DNA from: Mycolicibacillus koreensis
Lineage (GTDB): Bacteria > Actinomycetota > Actinomycetes > Mycobacteriales > Mycobacteriaceae
Reading direction: 5' to 3'
Assembly: GCF_002104795.1 (NCBI RefSeq)
Contig: NZ_NCXO01000013.1
Span: forward strand, 1 to 64,000
Length of the DNA: 64,000 bases
Made by a program: the position numbers and the translations under genes. The notes under the pieces are model-generated. The model saw only the letters and a list, made by a program, of their open reading frames with translations. It was not told the DNA's origin and ran no database searches. How positions within the stretch are numbered: position 1 is the stretch's first letter; each line of letters starts with the position of its first letter. Positions 1-12,760 of the stretch are shown here, one piece after another.

Positions 1-2
1 CC

Positions 3-152
3 CACACCACCCGCGCCACACCCGGCACCAACACCTTCCACCACCCAGAAAAACTGCTCCACGGCAACGACCACGCCGGAGACCACGCCGGAGACCACGC
101 GAACGCCCCCGAGAAGAAACCCGGAGACGACCGCGAAGACGACCCCGCCTAG
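3..152 (+). CDS. 3' end of a 13E12-repeat / DUF222-HNH endonuclease-type protein (partial)
   Basis: An open frame enters from the left edge and stops with TAG at 150-152. The visible 49 residues contain the segment TNTFHHPEKLLH, which I recognise as the usual C-terminal motif of mycobacterial 13E12-repeat proteins (DUF222 followed by an HNH nuclease), a multicopy family often linked to mobile DNA. After the motif comes a low-complexity acidic tail with the triplet GDHA repeated, encoded by a 12-base DNA repeat at about 70-100. Nothing can be said about the nuclease domain, which lies outside the window. The family call rests on the tail motif alone. Confidence 0.6.
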   Translation, partial: HTTRATPGTNTFHHPEKLLHGNDHAGDHAGDHANAPEKKPGDDREDDPA

Positions 153-161
153 CTGCCCCGC

Positions 162-1664
162 CTAACGGCAGGCCGCCAACACCAACTCACGAACCCGCGC
201 GGCGTCGGCTTGCCCCTTGGTGGCCTTCATCACCGCGCCGACAATCGCGCCGGCGGCCTGCACCTTGCCGCCGCGGATCTTGTCCGCGACGTCGGGGTTG
301 GCGGCCAGCGCCTCGTCGACGGCCGCCTGGATCACCGAGTCGTCCCGCACCACTTCCAGTCCGCGCTCGGTCATCACCTGCTCTGGCTCACCCTCGCCGG
401 CCAGCACCCCTTCGACGACCTGTCGCGCCAATTTGTTCGACAGCTTGCCCTCATCGACCAGGGCCACCACCGTGGCGACCTGGGCCGGGGTGATCGGCAG
501 CGCCTCAAGCTCGACACCGGTCTCGTTGGCCTTCTGCACCAGGAAGTTTCCCCACCACGCGCGGGCCGCCTCACTGGGGGCCCCGGCGGCCACGGTGGCG
601 GCCACCAGGTCGACCGCACCGGCATTGACCAGGTCGCGCATCACCTCGTCGGAGATGCCCCAATCATCCTGGATTCGTTTGCGGGCCAGCCACGGCAGTT
701 CCGGGATCGTCGCGCGCAGCTGCTCGATCATCTCCGCGCTCGGTGCCACCGGCTCGAGGTCGGGCTCGGGGAAATAGCGGTAGTCCTCCGCGGTCTCCTT
801 GACCCGGCCGGGACTGGTGTAACCGGCTTCGTGGAAGTGCCGGGTCTCTTGGACAACTCGGCCCCCCGAAGTCAGCACCGCGCCCTGCCGGCACATCTCG
901 TAGCGGACCGCCACCTCCACGCTTTTCAGCGAGTTGACGTTCTTGGTCTCGGTGCGGGTGCCGAATTCCGTTGCGCCGGTGAGCATGAGCGAAACATTCG
1001 CATCGCAGCGCATCGAGCCCTGGTCCATCCTCACGTCGGAGACGTCCAGGGCGCGCATCAGGTCGCGCAGTGCGGTGACGTAGGCGCGGGCGATCTGCGG
1101 GGCACGCTCGCCCGCACCGACGATCGGTTTGGTGACGATCTCGATCAGGGGCACGCCGGCTCGGTTGTAGTCGACCAGCGACTCGGTGGCACCCTCGATG
1201 CGGCCGGTGTCGCTGCCGACGTGGGTCAGCTTGCCGGTGTCCTCCTCCATGTGCGCACGCTCGATCTCCACCCGCCAGGTGGTCCCGTCCTCCAACGGAA
1301 CATCGAGATAGCCGTCGACCGCGATGGGTTCGTCGTACTGGGAGATCTGGTAGTTCTTCGGCTGGTCGGGATAGAAGTAGTTCTTCCGGGCGAAGCGCCC
1401 CCAGGGGGCGATCGCACAGTTCAGCGCCAGACCGATGCGGATCGCCGACTCCACCGCGGCCGCGTTGAGCACCGGCAGCGAGCCGGGCAGCCCCAGACAC
1501 ACCGGGCAGACCTGGGTGTTGGGCTCGGCACCGAACTCGGTGGAGCATCCGCAGAACATCTTGGTGGCCGTGGACAGCTCCACGTGGACCTCCAGGCCCA
1601 GCACTGGGTCGAAGCGGGCGAGAACCTCGTCGTAGTCGAGTAGATCGGCGGTGGCAGCGGTCAT
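162..1664 (-). CDS. gatB: Aspartyl/glutamyl-tRNA(Asn/Gln) amidotransferase subunit B
   Basis: GatB of the GatCAB complex, which converts misacylated Glu-tRNA(Gln) and Asp-tRNA(Asn) to the amidated forms in the cytoplasm, using ammonia released by GatA. The 500-residue protein matches the family length. The N-terminal cradle starts GLEVHVEL, and the zinc-site cysteines are visible at C38, C40, C53 and C56. The [12 protein letters not shown] and GTRTETKN motifs of the kinase domain follow, and a helical tail domain occupies about residues 350-500. It is separated from gatA and gatC by pfkA and by genes on the other strand, as in M. tuberculosis (Rv3009c). Identification is secure. Confidence 0.97.
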   Translation of the reverse strand: MTAATADLLDYDEVLARFDPVLGLEVHVELSTATKMFCGCSTEFGAEPNTQVCPVCLGLPGSLPVLNAAAVESAIRIGLALNCAIAPWGRFARKNYFYPDQPKNYQISQYDEPIAVDGYLDVPLEDGTTWRVEIERAHMEEDTGKLTHVGSDTGRIEGATESLVDYNRAGVPLIEIVTKPIVGAGERAPQIARAYVTALRDLMRALDVSDVRMDQGSMRCDANVSLMLTGATEFGTRTETKNVNSLKSVEVAVRYEMCRQGAVLTSGGRVVQETRHFHEAGYTSPGRVKETAEDYRYFPEPDLEPVAPSAEMIEQLRATIPELPWLARKRIQDDWGISDEVMRDLVNAGAVDLVAATVAAGAPSEAARAWWGNFLVQKANETGVELEALPITPAQVATVVALVDEGKLSNKLARQVVEGVLAGEGEPEQVMTERGLEVVRDDSVIQAAVDEALAANPDVADKIRGGKVQAAGAIVGAVMKATKGQADAARVRELVLAACR

Positions 1665-1781
1665 GGCCCGAGTCTATGGGGCGGGGCTCCGCCGCGGTCA
1701 GGGTGTCGCGGGCGGCGGGTGGCCCCGCGCGCGACCCGAGCGCCGCTGCGTCGCCGCACCCGGCGTCGGTACGATCGCTGC

Positions 1782-2423
1782 GTGCGACGTGCGAGTCAGA
1801 CAGCCACCGCAGCGCTGGTGGCCCTGGTCACCGCGGCCGCGTGCGGCACCGGCCACACCGGTCCGGGCACCGACGTCGTCAACGTGGTTCCGGTCGACGG
1901 GGCGGGCCAGCCGGTCGACGGTTACCGCGTCACCTCCGACGGGGGCCGCGTCGACGACTGCACCAACCCGTCGCCGTCGGCGGTCGGCGACGACATCTAT
2001 CTGTGTTTCCCCTACGCGGCGGCCGCCTACCAGTGTTGGCCGTCACCGCCGGAGTCGATGGTGTGCCTCGACGATCCGACCGACAAGCAGTTGCGCCGGG
2101 TCGGCTACACCGGCGATCTGCCGTCGGTACACCCCCTGGACATGCCCGAACCCTTCGCTGTGCGCCTGGACGACAGCACGGTGTGCTTTCTGCGCCACGG
2201 TGGCGCGTGGGGTGTCCGCGACGACGGCTACGAGGCCGCCTACGGCTGCTCGGGCGAGGACGCGGTACTGCGACGGATCGGTTTGGACGCCCCACCGGCG
2301 ATCGATCGCAGTGACGAGCCCTGGACGGTGCAGGTCGGGCCCACCGATCGTGCCGCCGACGACACTCCGCCGCCACAGACGCGCACCGTCGCGACCGCGT
2401 GGTTCGCCGGCGACCCGGGCTGA
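1782..2423 (+). CDS. Putative exported lipoprotein of unknown function
   Basis: A 213-residue protein starting at GTG 1782. This start gives a short basic N-region (VRRASQ), a hydrophobic stretch and the lipobox-like TAAAC, so the mature protein would begin at the cysteine near residue 22. An upstream in-frame start at 1719 would put about 20 arginine-rich residues before the signal peptide and is less likely. The mature part has several cysteines (CTNP, YLCFPY, QCW, MVC, VCFL, GCSGED), suggesting disulfides outside the membrane. I do not recognise a domain. The gene is divergent from gatB and runs towards tenA, whose stop codon lies 11 bases beyond. Confidence 0.7.
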   Translation: MRRASQTATAALVALVTAAACGTGHTGPGTDVVNVVPVDGAGQPVDGYRVTSDGGRVDDCTNPSPSAVGDDIYLCFPYAAAAYQCWPSPPESMVCLDDPTDKQLRRVGYTGDLPSVHPLDMPEPFAVRLDDSTVCFLRHGGAWGVRDDGYEAAYGCSGEDAVLRRIGLDAPPAIDRSDEPWTVQVGPTDRAADDTPPPQTRTVATAWFAGDPG

Positions 2424-2434
2424 CCCACACCGGC

Positions 2435-3103
2435 TCACACCGGCCAGGCCTCCTGGCGGTAGGCGGCATCCCAGAACATCCACTCGTAGCGCGACGCGGT
2501 GCGGAAGTGCCGGCGCATCAGCTCGGTCTCGTGAGTTGAGGCGCGGTCGCCGAGACGGTCGGTCACCGCCAGCACGTCGTCGACCATCACGGCGAACTCG
2601 TCGCCGGCATACATGTCGATCCACCGCTGATACAGCGGGTCCGGGGAACCGTTCTTCTGCAGGTGCTCACCGACCGCGGCGTAAATCCAGTAGCACGGCA
2701 GCACCGCGGCCACCGCCTCGGCGTAGGAGCCCAGAACGGTGACCGACAGCAGGTAGCTGACGTAAGCCTGGGTGGTGGGGCTCACCGGTTCTCCGGCGGC
2801 CTGCGCGGCGGAGGTGCCCAGTCCGGCGAGCAACTCGGCGTGCGCATCCTGTTCGGCCAGGATCGCCTCGTGCGCGTGGCGGGCGAACAACACCGTGTCG
2901 TTCTCGTCGTCGGCCTTGGCGGCACAACCGGCCAGCGCCCGTGCGTACCCGCGCAGATAGTGATCGTCCTGGGTGATGTAGTAACGGAACTGGTCGTGGC
3001 TCAACGACCCGTCGGTCAGTCCGGTGATGAACGGGTGGTCGCAGATGCCGCTGTAGATGGCCGTGATGTCGGCCCACAGCAGGTCACGAAAACGGTCAGC
3101 CAT
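2435..3103 (-). CDS. tenA: TenA-family aminopyrimidine aminohydrolase (thiaminase II-like)
   Basis: A 222-residue all-helical protein of TenA length. TenA enzymes hydrolyse aminomethyl-pyrimidines for thiamine salvage. The start MADRFRDLLW at 3103 is chosen because it gives the normal N-terminus; an in-frame extension upstream would add 137 residues of unlikely sequence. Family features visible are the HPFI.GLTDGSL segment, FRYYITQDDHYLRGYARAL, the cysteine-containing LPCYWIYA motif that carries the catalytic Cys in this family, and a C-terminal acidic/aromatic helix (FWDAAYRQE). No TPP riboswitch is visible in the 100 bases upstream, and no other thiamine genes are near, so this could be a salvage enzyme with another specificity. 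Confidence 0.88.
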   Translation of the reverse strand: MADRFRDLLWADITAIYSGICDHPFITGLTDGSLSHDQFRYYITQDDHYLRGYARALAGCAAKADDENDTVLFARHAHEAILAEQDAHAELLAGLGTSAAQAAGEPVSPTTQAYVSYLLSVTVLGSYAEAVAAVLPCYWIYAAVGEHLQKNGSPDPLYQRWIDMYAGDEFAVMVDDVLAVTDRLGDRASTHETELMRRHFRTASRYEWMFWDAAYRQEAWPV

Positions 3104-3205
3104 GCCCCCACCGTAGCCCGCTGACCCGCCCCACCGCCCTGGCGCCGAGATGGGGTGACACACCCGGATTTTCGGTGCCGACGACGTCGACGCCCCTAAA
3201 CTGGG

Positions 3206-3595
3206 GTGATGGCGGATCGCAACGTACTCGGTGGGCCGCTCCAGCCGTGCGGCACCGACCCGGTCACCGGGTTCTACCGTGACGGCTGCTGTTCGAGCGG
3301 ACCCGAGGACGTCGGTCTGCACACGATCTGCGCGGTGGTCACCGGGGAATTTCTGGCCCATCAACGGTCGATCGGCAACGATCTGTCCACCCCGATGCCC
3401 GCCTACCGCTTTCCTGGGCTCTCTCCGGGGGATCGTTGGTGTGTCACCGCGGTGAACTGGCTGCGCGCCCACCAGGACGGCTACGCCGCGCCGGTGGTGC
3501 TCGCCGCCACCCATGAACGCACCCTCGACGTGGTGCCACTGCAGGTGCTGCGCGGATACGCCGTCGACGTGCCCGACGACCTCGGCGACCTGTGA
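3206..3595 (+). CDS. DUF2237 family protein
   Basis: A small cytoplasmic protein of 128-129 residues, starting at GTG 3206 or the adjacent ATG 3209. The sequence NVLGGPLQPCGTDPVTGFYRDGCC, then GLHTICAVVT and the C-terminal GDRWCVTAVNWLRA, fits the DUF2237 family, whose members are about this size and have no established function. Five cysteines are present (PCG, CC, ICAV, WCV), four of them in the first half in family-typical places. It is divergent from tenA (about 100 bases apart) and convergent with pfkA. Confidence 0.75.
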   Translation: MMADRNVLGGPLQPCGTDPVTGFYRDGCCSSGPEDVGLHTICAVVTGEFLAHQRSIGNDLSTPMPAYRFPGLSPGDRWCVTAVNWLRAHQDGYAAPVVLAATHERTLDVVPLQVLRGYAVDVPDDLGDL

Positions 3596-3617
3596 GGCGA
3601 CCTGCGAGGCGCGGTCC

Positions 3618-4649
3618 TCAACCGAAGAACGCCGCGGCGTCGTCGTAACGACTCTGTGGCACCAATTTCAGTTGGCGCACCGCATCGGCCAGGGGCACCC
3701 GGCCGATGTCCTGTCCACGCAGTGACACCATCATCCCGTACTCCCCCGCGTGCGCGGCGTCGGCGGCGTTGACGCCGAAGCGGGTGGCCAGCACCCGGTC
3801 GTAAGCGGTCGGGGTACCGCCCCGCTGCACATGCCCGAGAACGGTCACGCGCACCTCTTTTTTGACCCGCTCCTCGATCTCCACACCGAGTTGGGCGGCC
3901 ACACCGGTGAACCGTTCGTGACCGAATTCGTCGGTGCCGCCGGCGCGCAACTCCATCGACCCGGCTGCCGGTTTGGCACCCTCAGCGACCACACAGATGA
4001 AGTGCGACGAGCCGTGCTGAAACCGTTGTTTCACCAATCGGCAGACCTCTTCGACGTCGAACGGTTGCTCGGGGATCAGCGTGGCGTGCGCGCCGGATGC
4101 CAAGCCCGCGTTCAACGCGATCCACCCGGCATGGCGGCCCATCACCTCCACCAGCATGACGCGCTGGTGGGACTCAGCGGTCGAGTGCAGTCGGTCGATG
4201 GCTTCGGTGGCCACCATCAGTGCGGTGTCGTGACCGAATGTCACGTCGGTGCAGTCGATGTCGTTGTCGATGGTCTTCGGCACCCCGACGACGGGGACAT
4301 TCTCCTCGGAGAGCCAATGCGCGGCGGTGAGCGTGCCTTCGCCGCCGATCGGGATCAACACGTCGATACCGTTGTCGTCCAACGTTTGTTTGACCTGCTC
4401 GAGTCCCGCCCGCAACTTGTCGGGGTGGGTGCGGGCGGTACCGAGCATGGTGCCGCCCTTCGCCAACAGTCGGTCATTGCGGTCGTCGTTGGCCAACTGG
4501 ATCCGCCGGTTCTCCAGCAGTCCCCGCCATCCGTCCTGGAAACCCACGACCGTCGAGTTGTAGCGGGCGTCGCAGGTGCGCACGATCGCCCGGATGACGG
4601 CGTTGAGCCCGGGGCAGTCCCCGCCCCCGGTGAGGATTCCGATTCGCAT
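3618..4649 (-). CDS. pfkA: ATP-dependent 6-phosphofructokinase
   Basis: Catalyses phosphorylation of fructose 6-phosphate to the 1,6-bisphosphate in glycolysis. The start at 4649 gives [16 protein letters not shown] and a protein of 343 residues, the length of the M. tuberculosis enzyme (Rv3010c); an upstream in-frame extension is rejected. Key sites are the phosphate loop GGGDCPG, IGGEGT with Gly at the position that favours ATP over pyrophosphate (G105), and PKTIDND with Lys125 and the catalytic Asp128. The Gly/Lys pair at these two positions is the combination usual in actinobacterial ATP-PFKs. It lies between gatB and gatA, as in M. tuberculosis. Confidence 0.96.
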   Translation of the reverse strand: MRIGILTGGGDCPGLNAVIRAIVRTCDARYNSTVVGFQDGWRGLLENRRIQLANDDRNDRLLAKGGTMLGTARTHPDKLRAGLEQVKQTLDDNGIDVLIPIGGEGTLTAAHWLSEENVPVVGVPKTIDNDIDCTDVTFGHDTALMVATEAIDRLHSTAESHQRVMLVEVMGRHAGWIALNAGLASGAHATLIPEQPFDVEEVCRLVKQRFQHGSSHFICVVAEGAKPAAGSMELRAGGTDEFGHERFTGVAAQLGVEIEERVKKEVRVTVLGHVQRGGTPTAYDRVLATRFGVNAADAAHAGEYGMMVSLRGQDIGRVPLADAVRQLKLVPQSRYDDAAAFFG

Positions 4650-4755
4650 AGTGCCCATCATGCCGGGTCGGTGCCCACCGCGGTGGGCAGACCAGCAATC
4701 GCCGCTCGGCGGTGTCAGTGCCCGTTCGACGGTTCGACGCCGTACGGCGGGGTGC

Positions 4756-6240
4756 TCACAGCGCCGTCGGCAACGTCCCGCGCGCGGCCTCATAGGCGGC
4801 GCCCACCCGATAGAGCCGATCGTCGGCCAGCGCCGGCGCCATGACCTGCAGCCCCACGGGCAGGCCGTCCTCCTCGGCGAACCCGGACGGCACCGAGATC
4901 GCGCAGTGCCCCGCGAGGTTCATCGGCAGGGTGCACAGGTCGAACAGGTACATGGCCAGCGGATCGTCGACCTTCTCCCCCAGCCGGAACGCGGTGGTGG
5001 GGGTCGTCGGCGAGACCAGCACGTCGACATTCTCGTAGGCGGCATCGAGGTCGCGGGCGATCAGGGTGCGGATCTTCTGCGCCTGGTTGTAGTAGGCGTC
5101 GTAGTATCCGGCCGAGAGCGCGTAGGTGCCGATCATGATGCGGCGCTTGACCTCCGGGCCGAAGCCGGCGGCCCGGGTCAGCGCCATGACCTCCTCGGCG
5201 CTGTGGGTGCCGTCGTCACCGACCCGCAGCCCGAACCGCATCGCGTCGAAGCGGGCCAGGTTGCTCGAGACCTCCGAGGGCAGGATCAGATAGTAGGCGG
5301 ACAGGGCGTGCTCGAAGCTGGGACAGTCCACCTCCGAGACCTGGGCACCCAGGGCGGTGAGCTGGTCGACTGCGCCGTTGAACGACGCCAGCACGCCCGG
5401 CTGGTAGCCCTCGCCGCTGTGCAGTTGACGCACCACCCCGACCCGCAGTCCGGCGAGGTCACCGTCGGCACCGGCGCGGGCCGCGGCCACCACGTCGGGG
5501 CGCGCGCGGTCCACCGAGGTGGAGTCGCGGTGGTCGTGGGCGGCGATCACCGCGTGCAACAGTGCGGCGTCGAGGACGCTGCGCGCGCACGGCCCCCCCT
5601 GGTCCAGCGACGACGCGCACGCCACCAGCCCGTAACGGCTCACCGTGCCGTAGGTGGGTTTGACACCGACGGTGGCGGTCAGCGCGGCCGGCTGGCGGAT
5701 CGAACCGCCGGTGTCGGTGCCGATCGCCAACGGCGCCTGGAACGCGGCCAGCGCCGCTGCGCTACCGCCGCCGGACCCGCCCGGTACCCGCTGGGTGTCC
5801 CAGGGGTTGCGGGTGGGGTGATAGGCAGAGTTCTCCGTCGATGAGCCCATCGCGAACTCGTCCATGTTCGTCTTGCCCAGGATCGGGATGCCGGCGGCCC
5901 GCAGCAGCATCGTCACCGTGGCGTCGTACGGCGGGCGCCAGCCCTCCAGGATCTTCGACCCGCAGGTCGTGGGCATGTCGCTGGTGGTGAACACGTCCTT
6001 GAGGGCCAGCGGCACCCCGGCCAGCGGGGAGGCCGGCTGCTCGCCGGCCGCGAACGCCGCGTCGACCGCGGCGGCGGCGGCCAGCGCCTCGTCGGCCGCG
6101 ACGTGCAGAAATGCCCCGTAGTCGCCGTCGGTGGCCGCGATCTGGTCCAAGCAGGCCCCGGTGAGCTCCACCGACGACAGCTCACCGGCGGCGATCCGGG
6201 CGGCGAGGTCGGCCGCGTCGGCGCGCAGCAGTTCGTTCAC
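4756..6240 (-). CDS. gatA: Aspartyl/glutamyl-tRNA(Asn/Gln) amidotransferase subunit A
   Basis: GatA, the glutaminase subunit of GatCAB. At 494 residues it has full family length. It is an amidase-signature enzyme whose Lys-cisSer-Ser triad can be placed at K81 (LALKDVF), S156 (GGSGGGS) and S180 ([10 protein letters not shown]). It releases ammonia from glutamine and passes it to GatB. The start codon overlaps the gatC stop by four bases (ATGA), so gatC and gatA are translationally coupled. Confidence 0.97.
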   Translation of the reverse strand: MNELLRADAADLAARIAAGELSSVELTGACLDQIAATDGDYGAFLHVAADEALAAAAAVDAAFAAGEQPASPLAGVPLALKDVFTTSDMPTTCGSKILEGWRPPYDATVTMLLRAAGIPILGKTNMDEFAMGSSTENSAYHPTRNPWDTQRVPGGSGGGSAAALAAFQAPLAIGTDTGGSIRQPAALTATVGVKPTYGTVSRYGLVACASSLDQGGPCARSVLDAALLHAVIAAHDHRDSTSVDRARPDVVAAARAGADGDLAGLRVGVVRQLHSGEGYQPGVLASFNGAVDQLTALGAQVSEVDCPSFEHALSAYYLILPSEVSSNLARFDAMRFGLRVGDDGTHSAEEVMALTRAAGFGPEVKRRIMIGTYALSAGYYDAYYNQAQKIRTLIARDLDAAYENVDVLVSPTTPTTAFRLGEKVDDPLAMYLFDLCTLPMNLAGHCAISVPSGFAEEDGLPVGLQVMAPALADDRLYRVGAAYEAARGTLPTAL

Positions 6241-6536
6241 TGGTCATCTCCGAGGATCTGGGGCACCACGAACCGACCCTCGCGCGCCTGGGGCGCCCCG
6301 TCGAGGGCCTGCTGTTGACGCAGCCCCATCCGGATCGTGTCGGGGCGCGTCACGTTGACCTCCGGCAGCGGGTTGCCAGTGGGTGCGACACCGGTGACGT
6401 CGACGGACTGAATCGTGCTGACGTGGGTGAGGATGGCGTCCAGCTGGGCCGCGTAGCCGTCGAGCTCGGCGTCGTCAAGCGCCAGCCGGGCCAGCTTGGC
6501 CAGGTGGGCCACCTCATCTCGGGAGATCTGGGACAC
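6237..6536 (-). CDS. gatC: Aspartyl/glutamyl-tRNA(Asn/Gln) amidotransferase subunit C
   Basis: GatC, the small subunit that wraps GatA and GatB together. The GTG start at 6536 gives [20 protein letters not shown] and a 99-residue protein, the same length and N-terminus as the M. tuberculosis protein; a TTG three codons upstream is in frame but less likely. The C-terminal [13 protein letters not shown] is typical of the family. First gene of the gatC-gatA pair, with a four-base overlap. Confidence 0.94.
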   Translation of the reverse strand: MSQISRDEVAHLAKLARLALDDAELDGYAAQLDAILTHVSTIQSVDVTGVAPTGNPLPEVNVTRPDTIRMGLRQQQALDGAPQAREGRFVVPQILGDDQ

Positions 6537-6596
6537 GGCGTCCAAGCCTACTCATCCACCGATTTCGGTTCGCACGGCGTGTGGAACAGTTGACCC

Positions 6597-7256
6597 GTGC
6601 CGTCGTACCTGATGCGTGTCCAGCTGCCGGACCGCCCCGGTTCTCTGGGGTCGTTGGCGGTGGCGTTGGGGTCGGTGAGCGCGGACATCCTGTCGCTGGA
6701 CGTGGTCGACCGGGGCGCCGACTACGCCGTCGACGACCTGGTGGTGGAGCTTCCCGTCGGGGCGATGCCCGACACCTTGATCAGTGCCGCCGAGCGGCTG
6801 GCCGGTGTGCGGGTGGACAGTGTGCGGCCCTACACCGACGTGCTCGACGCGCACCGCGAACTCGAACTGGTCGACCATATCGCCGCCGCCGGTGGCCGCG
6901 ACGCCAAGCTGCAGTTGCTCGTCGATGAGGCGCCGCGGGTGCTGCGCGCCGGGTGGTGCGCGGTCGTAAGTCACACCGGGCAGGGCCCGCGACGGCTGGC
7001 CGGCAGCCCCGGAGCGCCCGAAACCACCGTCCCGGTGTTGCCGTGGCTGCCGCTGGCACGGGCAACCGCCCTGGACGGCGCCGCCGAGTGGGTGCCCCCG
7101 GTCTGGCAGGAACTCGACACCGCCCTCGCGGCGGCACCGCTGGGCCGCCCCGAGGTGGCGGTGGTGCTCGGCCGCGCCGGCGGCCCCGCGTTCCGGGCCT
7201 CCGAAGTGGCCCGGTTGGGCTATCTGGCCGGGATCGTCGCCACCCTGCTGGGCTGA
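6597..7256 (+). CDS. ACT-domain protein (Rv3013-type)
   Basis: A 219-residue cytoplasmic protein starting at GTG 6597. Residues 1-75 form an ACT domain (YLMRVQLPDRPGSLGSLAVAL...), the small-molecule binding module that often senses amino acids. The rest (about 85-219) contains a segment resembling a GAF-like fold but has no motif I can name. It is divergent from gatC by about 60 bases, matching the position of Rv3013 next to gatC in M. tuberculosis. The ligand is unknown. Conservation next to GatCAB might point to amino-acid sensing, which is inference. Confidence 0.82.
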   Translation: MPSYLMRVQLPDRPGSLGSLAVALGSVSADILSLDVVDRGADYAVDDLVVELPVGAMPDTLISAAERLAGVRVDSVRPYTDVLDAHRELELVDHIAAAGGRDAKLQLLVDEAPRVLRAGWCAVVSHTGQGPRRLAGSPGAPETTVPVLPWLPLARATALDGAAEWVPPVWQELDTALAAAPLGRPEVAVVLGRAGGPAFRASEVARLGYLAGIVATLLG

Positions 7257-7263
7257 CCTCCGC

Positions 7264-8439
7264 TCAACGTATGGTGACCGTCGGCGGGCTGGTGGACAGG
7301 TCGGCGGTGCCGCTGATGTAGGTCGTGACGGTGCCGCTGACGTCGCTGCCGTCGCGCTTCTTCGCAGTCAACGGCCAGTCGACCTCGCCGCTGAATCGCA
7401 GTGTCAGGTCGTACTCGCTGAAGAGGTCGGTCTTGATCGGCGACAGGTCGGGCATGCCCCAGTTGACGGTGTTCTCGGCCGCCTCGCTGCGGCTGACGTA
7501 CTGCGGACAGCCGGAGGGGGCCAGTTCGTGGGTTGTGGTGCACTTCGCCAGGGCCGACTTCATGCCGTCCTTGACTGCCTTGTTGCCCTGCTCACTGACG
7601 TCGTATTTGATGTTGAGGTTGTAAAACGAGCTGTAGCCCAACCCGTTGAGCAGCAACGGATCGAACGTCACCTTGAGGTTGGGGTTGTTGCTGCCGAGAT
7701 CCAGCCAGCCGGGGAACACATAGAACGTCGCGTCACCGACTTCCTTGCCGAACAGCGTGAGCGTCTTCTGCGCCTCCTTGTTGGAGCTGGTCGACGGCTC
7801 GAGCTTGATCGCCGCCTGCTCGAGTTTCCACTCCTTGTCCGACTTCTTCATGCTGATCGTCTCGTCGGAGGTCTTCTCGCCGAACTTGGCCGACACGTGC
7901 ACCCGTCCCAAGCCGATCATACTTTTGGTGTCGTCGTTGAGGATCGTGATGTCGGTGATCGGCATCTTCTCGATCTGCTTCTTCAGGATCTCGTCGGTGA
8001 GGAACTCCTTCGATCCCGGCTGGTCCGCGCCGTAGGACAAGGCCTTCTCCGCATCGCCGGCGGCCAACGCCTGCAGGTAGTTGGTCATCGCCTCCCCGCC
8101 GGTGGTGTCCTTGCTGCTGCCGCCGGAGAGCGCTATCACCAACACGACAGCGATCACCACCAGCAGCGCCACCCCGCCGATGCCGAGCCCGATGTAGAGG
8201 CCTTTGCGGCTGCGCTGCGGCGGCGGTCCGTACGGTGCACCCGGCGGTTGGCCCTCCATGCCCGGCCAGCCGCCACCGGGCGGCGGGGCCTGGGGGCCCG
8301 GGTAGGCCTGCGGGTCCGGGTAGGCCGGGGGGGCCGGGGGATAAGCCATCTGGGTCGGATCCCACGACGCCGACCCCGGGGGTTGCGGCGGCTGGCCCAT
8401 CGGGTTGGGCACCTGGTAACCATCCGGCCCGATCGTCAT
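7264..8439 (-). CDS. Single-pass membrane protein with proline-rich cytoplasmic N-terminus
   Basis: 391 residues. Residues 1-76 are a Pro/Gly/Tyr-rich low-complexity segment (PPAPPAYPDPQAYPGPQ and similar). A basic RSRKG and one strong transmembrane helix at about 81-104 follow, then an extracytoplasmic domain of about 285 residues. The first part of that domain (EAMTNYLQALAAGDAEKALSYG) looks like the helical start of an NTF2/DUF4878-like lipoprotein fold; this is a weak resemblance. Two cysteines (KCTTTHELAPSGC) could form a disulfide. Many mycobacterial envelope proteins share this build. The gene ends 7 bases from the convergent ACT-domain gene. Function unknown. Confidence 0.8.
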   Translation of the reverse strand: MTIGPDGYQVPNPMGQPPQPPGSASWDPTQMAYPPAPPAYPDPQAYPGPQAPPPGGGWPGMEGQPPGAPYGPPPQRSRKGLYIGLGIGGVALLVVIAVVLVIALSGGSSKDTTGGEAMTNYLQALAAGDAEKALSYGADQPGSKEFLTDEILKKQIEKMPITDITILNDDTKSMIGLGRVHVSAKFGEKTSDETISMKKSDKEWKLEQAAIKLEPSTSSNKEAQKTLTLFGKEVGDATFYVFPGWLDLGSNNPNLKVTFDPLLLNGLGYSSFYNLNIKYDVSEQGNKAVKDGMKSALAKCTTTHELAPSGCPQYVSRSEAAENTVNWGMPDLSPIKTDLFSEYDLTLRFSGEVDWPLTAKKRDGSDVSGTVTTYISGTADLSTSPPTVTIR

Positions 8440-8586
8440 TACGGCTCCCCTTGCTGTGTGGGGTGCCGATGTCGCATCCCCTGGTCCTGCGGTCGTGGTG
8501 TGCCGCGCCGGGTGGTGGTGTGCGGCGAAGCGCCGGCCAAGTCTAACCGGGCCCCGGGGGCGGTCCTCACAGCACTTTCGTACCGG

Positions 8587-11684
<3,098 letters not shown>

Positions 11685-11686
11685 CG

Positions 11687-12760
11687 TCAGGCCGTGTCGG
11701 CGATGGTGGCCGAGGCGATCACCTCGTCGCCGTCGGGGTCGGGCCGGTAGCAGACCAGGGTCTGGCCGGGCGCCACCCCGCGCAGCGGGCGCTGCAGATG
11801 CACCGCGAGACGCTCACCCTCCGGTTCGGCCAGCGCGGGCACGGTCTCGCCGTGAGCGCGCACCTGCACCTCGCAGCGCACCGGTCCGGCGAACACCGCC
11901 CCGCCGGTGTACACCGGCCTGTCCCCGATCAGCTCGTTGACATCGAGGTCGCTGATCGATCCGACGGTCACGGTGCCGGTGGCGGCGTCGATGGCGGTCA
12001 CATATCGGGGTTTGCCGTCGGCGCCGGGCCCGGCGATGCCCAGCCCCTTGCGTTGGCCGATGGTGAACCCGTGCACCCCGTCGTGGCTGGCGAGCACGGT
12101 GCCGTCGGCGTCGACGACGTCGCCGCGGCGCACCCCGATGTTGGCGCCGAGGAACGCCTGGGTGTCACCGGTCGGAATGAAGCAGATGTCGTGGCTGTCG
12201 GGTTTCTCCGCCACCGCCAGGCCGCGGCGCTCCGCCTCGGCGCGGATCGCCGGCTTGGCGGTGTCACCGACCGGGAACGCGGCGTGACGCAGCTGCTCGG
12301 CGGTGAGCACCCCCAGCACGTAGGACTGGTCCTTGTCGACGTCGACGGCGCGACGCAACCGGCCGCCGGTGAGCCGGGCGTAGTGGCCGGTGGCGACCGC
12401 GTCGAACCCGAGGGCGAGGGCACGCACCGCCAGCGCCGAGAACTTGATCTTCTCGTTGCAGCGCACGCACGGGTTGGGGGTCTCACCGCGGGCGTAGGAC
12501 TCGATGAAGTCGTCGATGACGTCGTCTTTGAACTGGTCGGAGAAGTCCCACACGTAGAACGGGATGCCCAGGACGTCGGCGACGCGGCGGGCGTCGTCGG
12601 CGTCCTCCTTCGAGCAACAGCCCCGCGAGCCGCTGCGCAGCGTGCCGGGCGCGCTGGACAGCGCCAGGTGCACCCCGACGACGTCGTGTCCGGCGTCGAC
12701 CATCCGGGCGGCAGCCACCGAGGAATCCACCCCACCGCTCATCGCGGCCAGCACCTTCAT
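11687..12760 (-). CDS. mnmA: tRNA-uridine 2-sulfurtransferase
   Basis: Forms 2-thiouridine at the wobble position of tRNA Glu/Gln/Lys. The start at 12760 gives [17 protein letters not shown] and 357 residues; the PP-loop SGGVDSS is at 8-14. The two catalytic cysteines can be assigned to C98 (NPCVRCN) and the one in DSHDICFIP. The start overlaps the stop of the upstream cysteine desulfurase by four bases, which fits the desulfurase supplying the persulfide sulfur used by this enzyme. An in-frame extension upstream that would overlap the desulfurase is rejected. Ortholog of Rv3024c. Confidence 0.96.
   Translation of the reverse strand: MKVLAAMSGGVDSSVAAARMVDAGHDVVGVHLALSSAPGTLRSGSRGCCSKEDADDARRVADVLGIPFYVWDFSDQFKDDVIDDFIESYARGETPNPCVRCNEKIKFSALAVRALALGFDAVATGHYARLTGGRLRRAVDVDKDQSYVLGVLTAEQLRHAAFPVGDTAKPAIRAEAERRGLAVAEKPDSHDICFIPTGDTQAFLGANIGVRRGDVVDADGTVLASHDGVHGFTIGQRKGLGIAGPGADGKPRYVTAIDAATGTVTVGSISDLDVNELIGDRPVYTGGAVFAGPVRCEVQVRAHGETVPALAEPEGERLAVHLQRPLRGVAPGQTLVCYRPDPDGDEVIASATIADTA

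Noticed and set aside
3104..3205. TPP riboswitch upstream of tenA
   Set aside because: The conserved CUGAGA-type core is not found in the 100-base gap.
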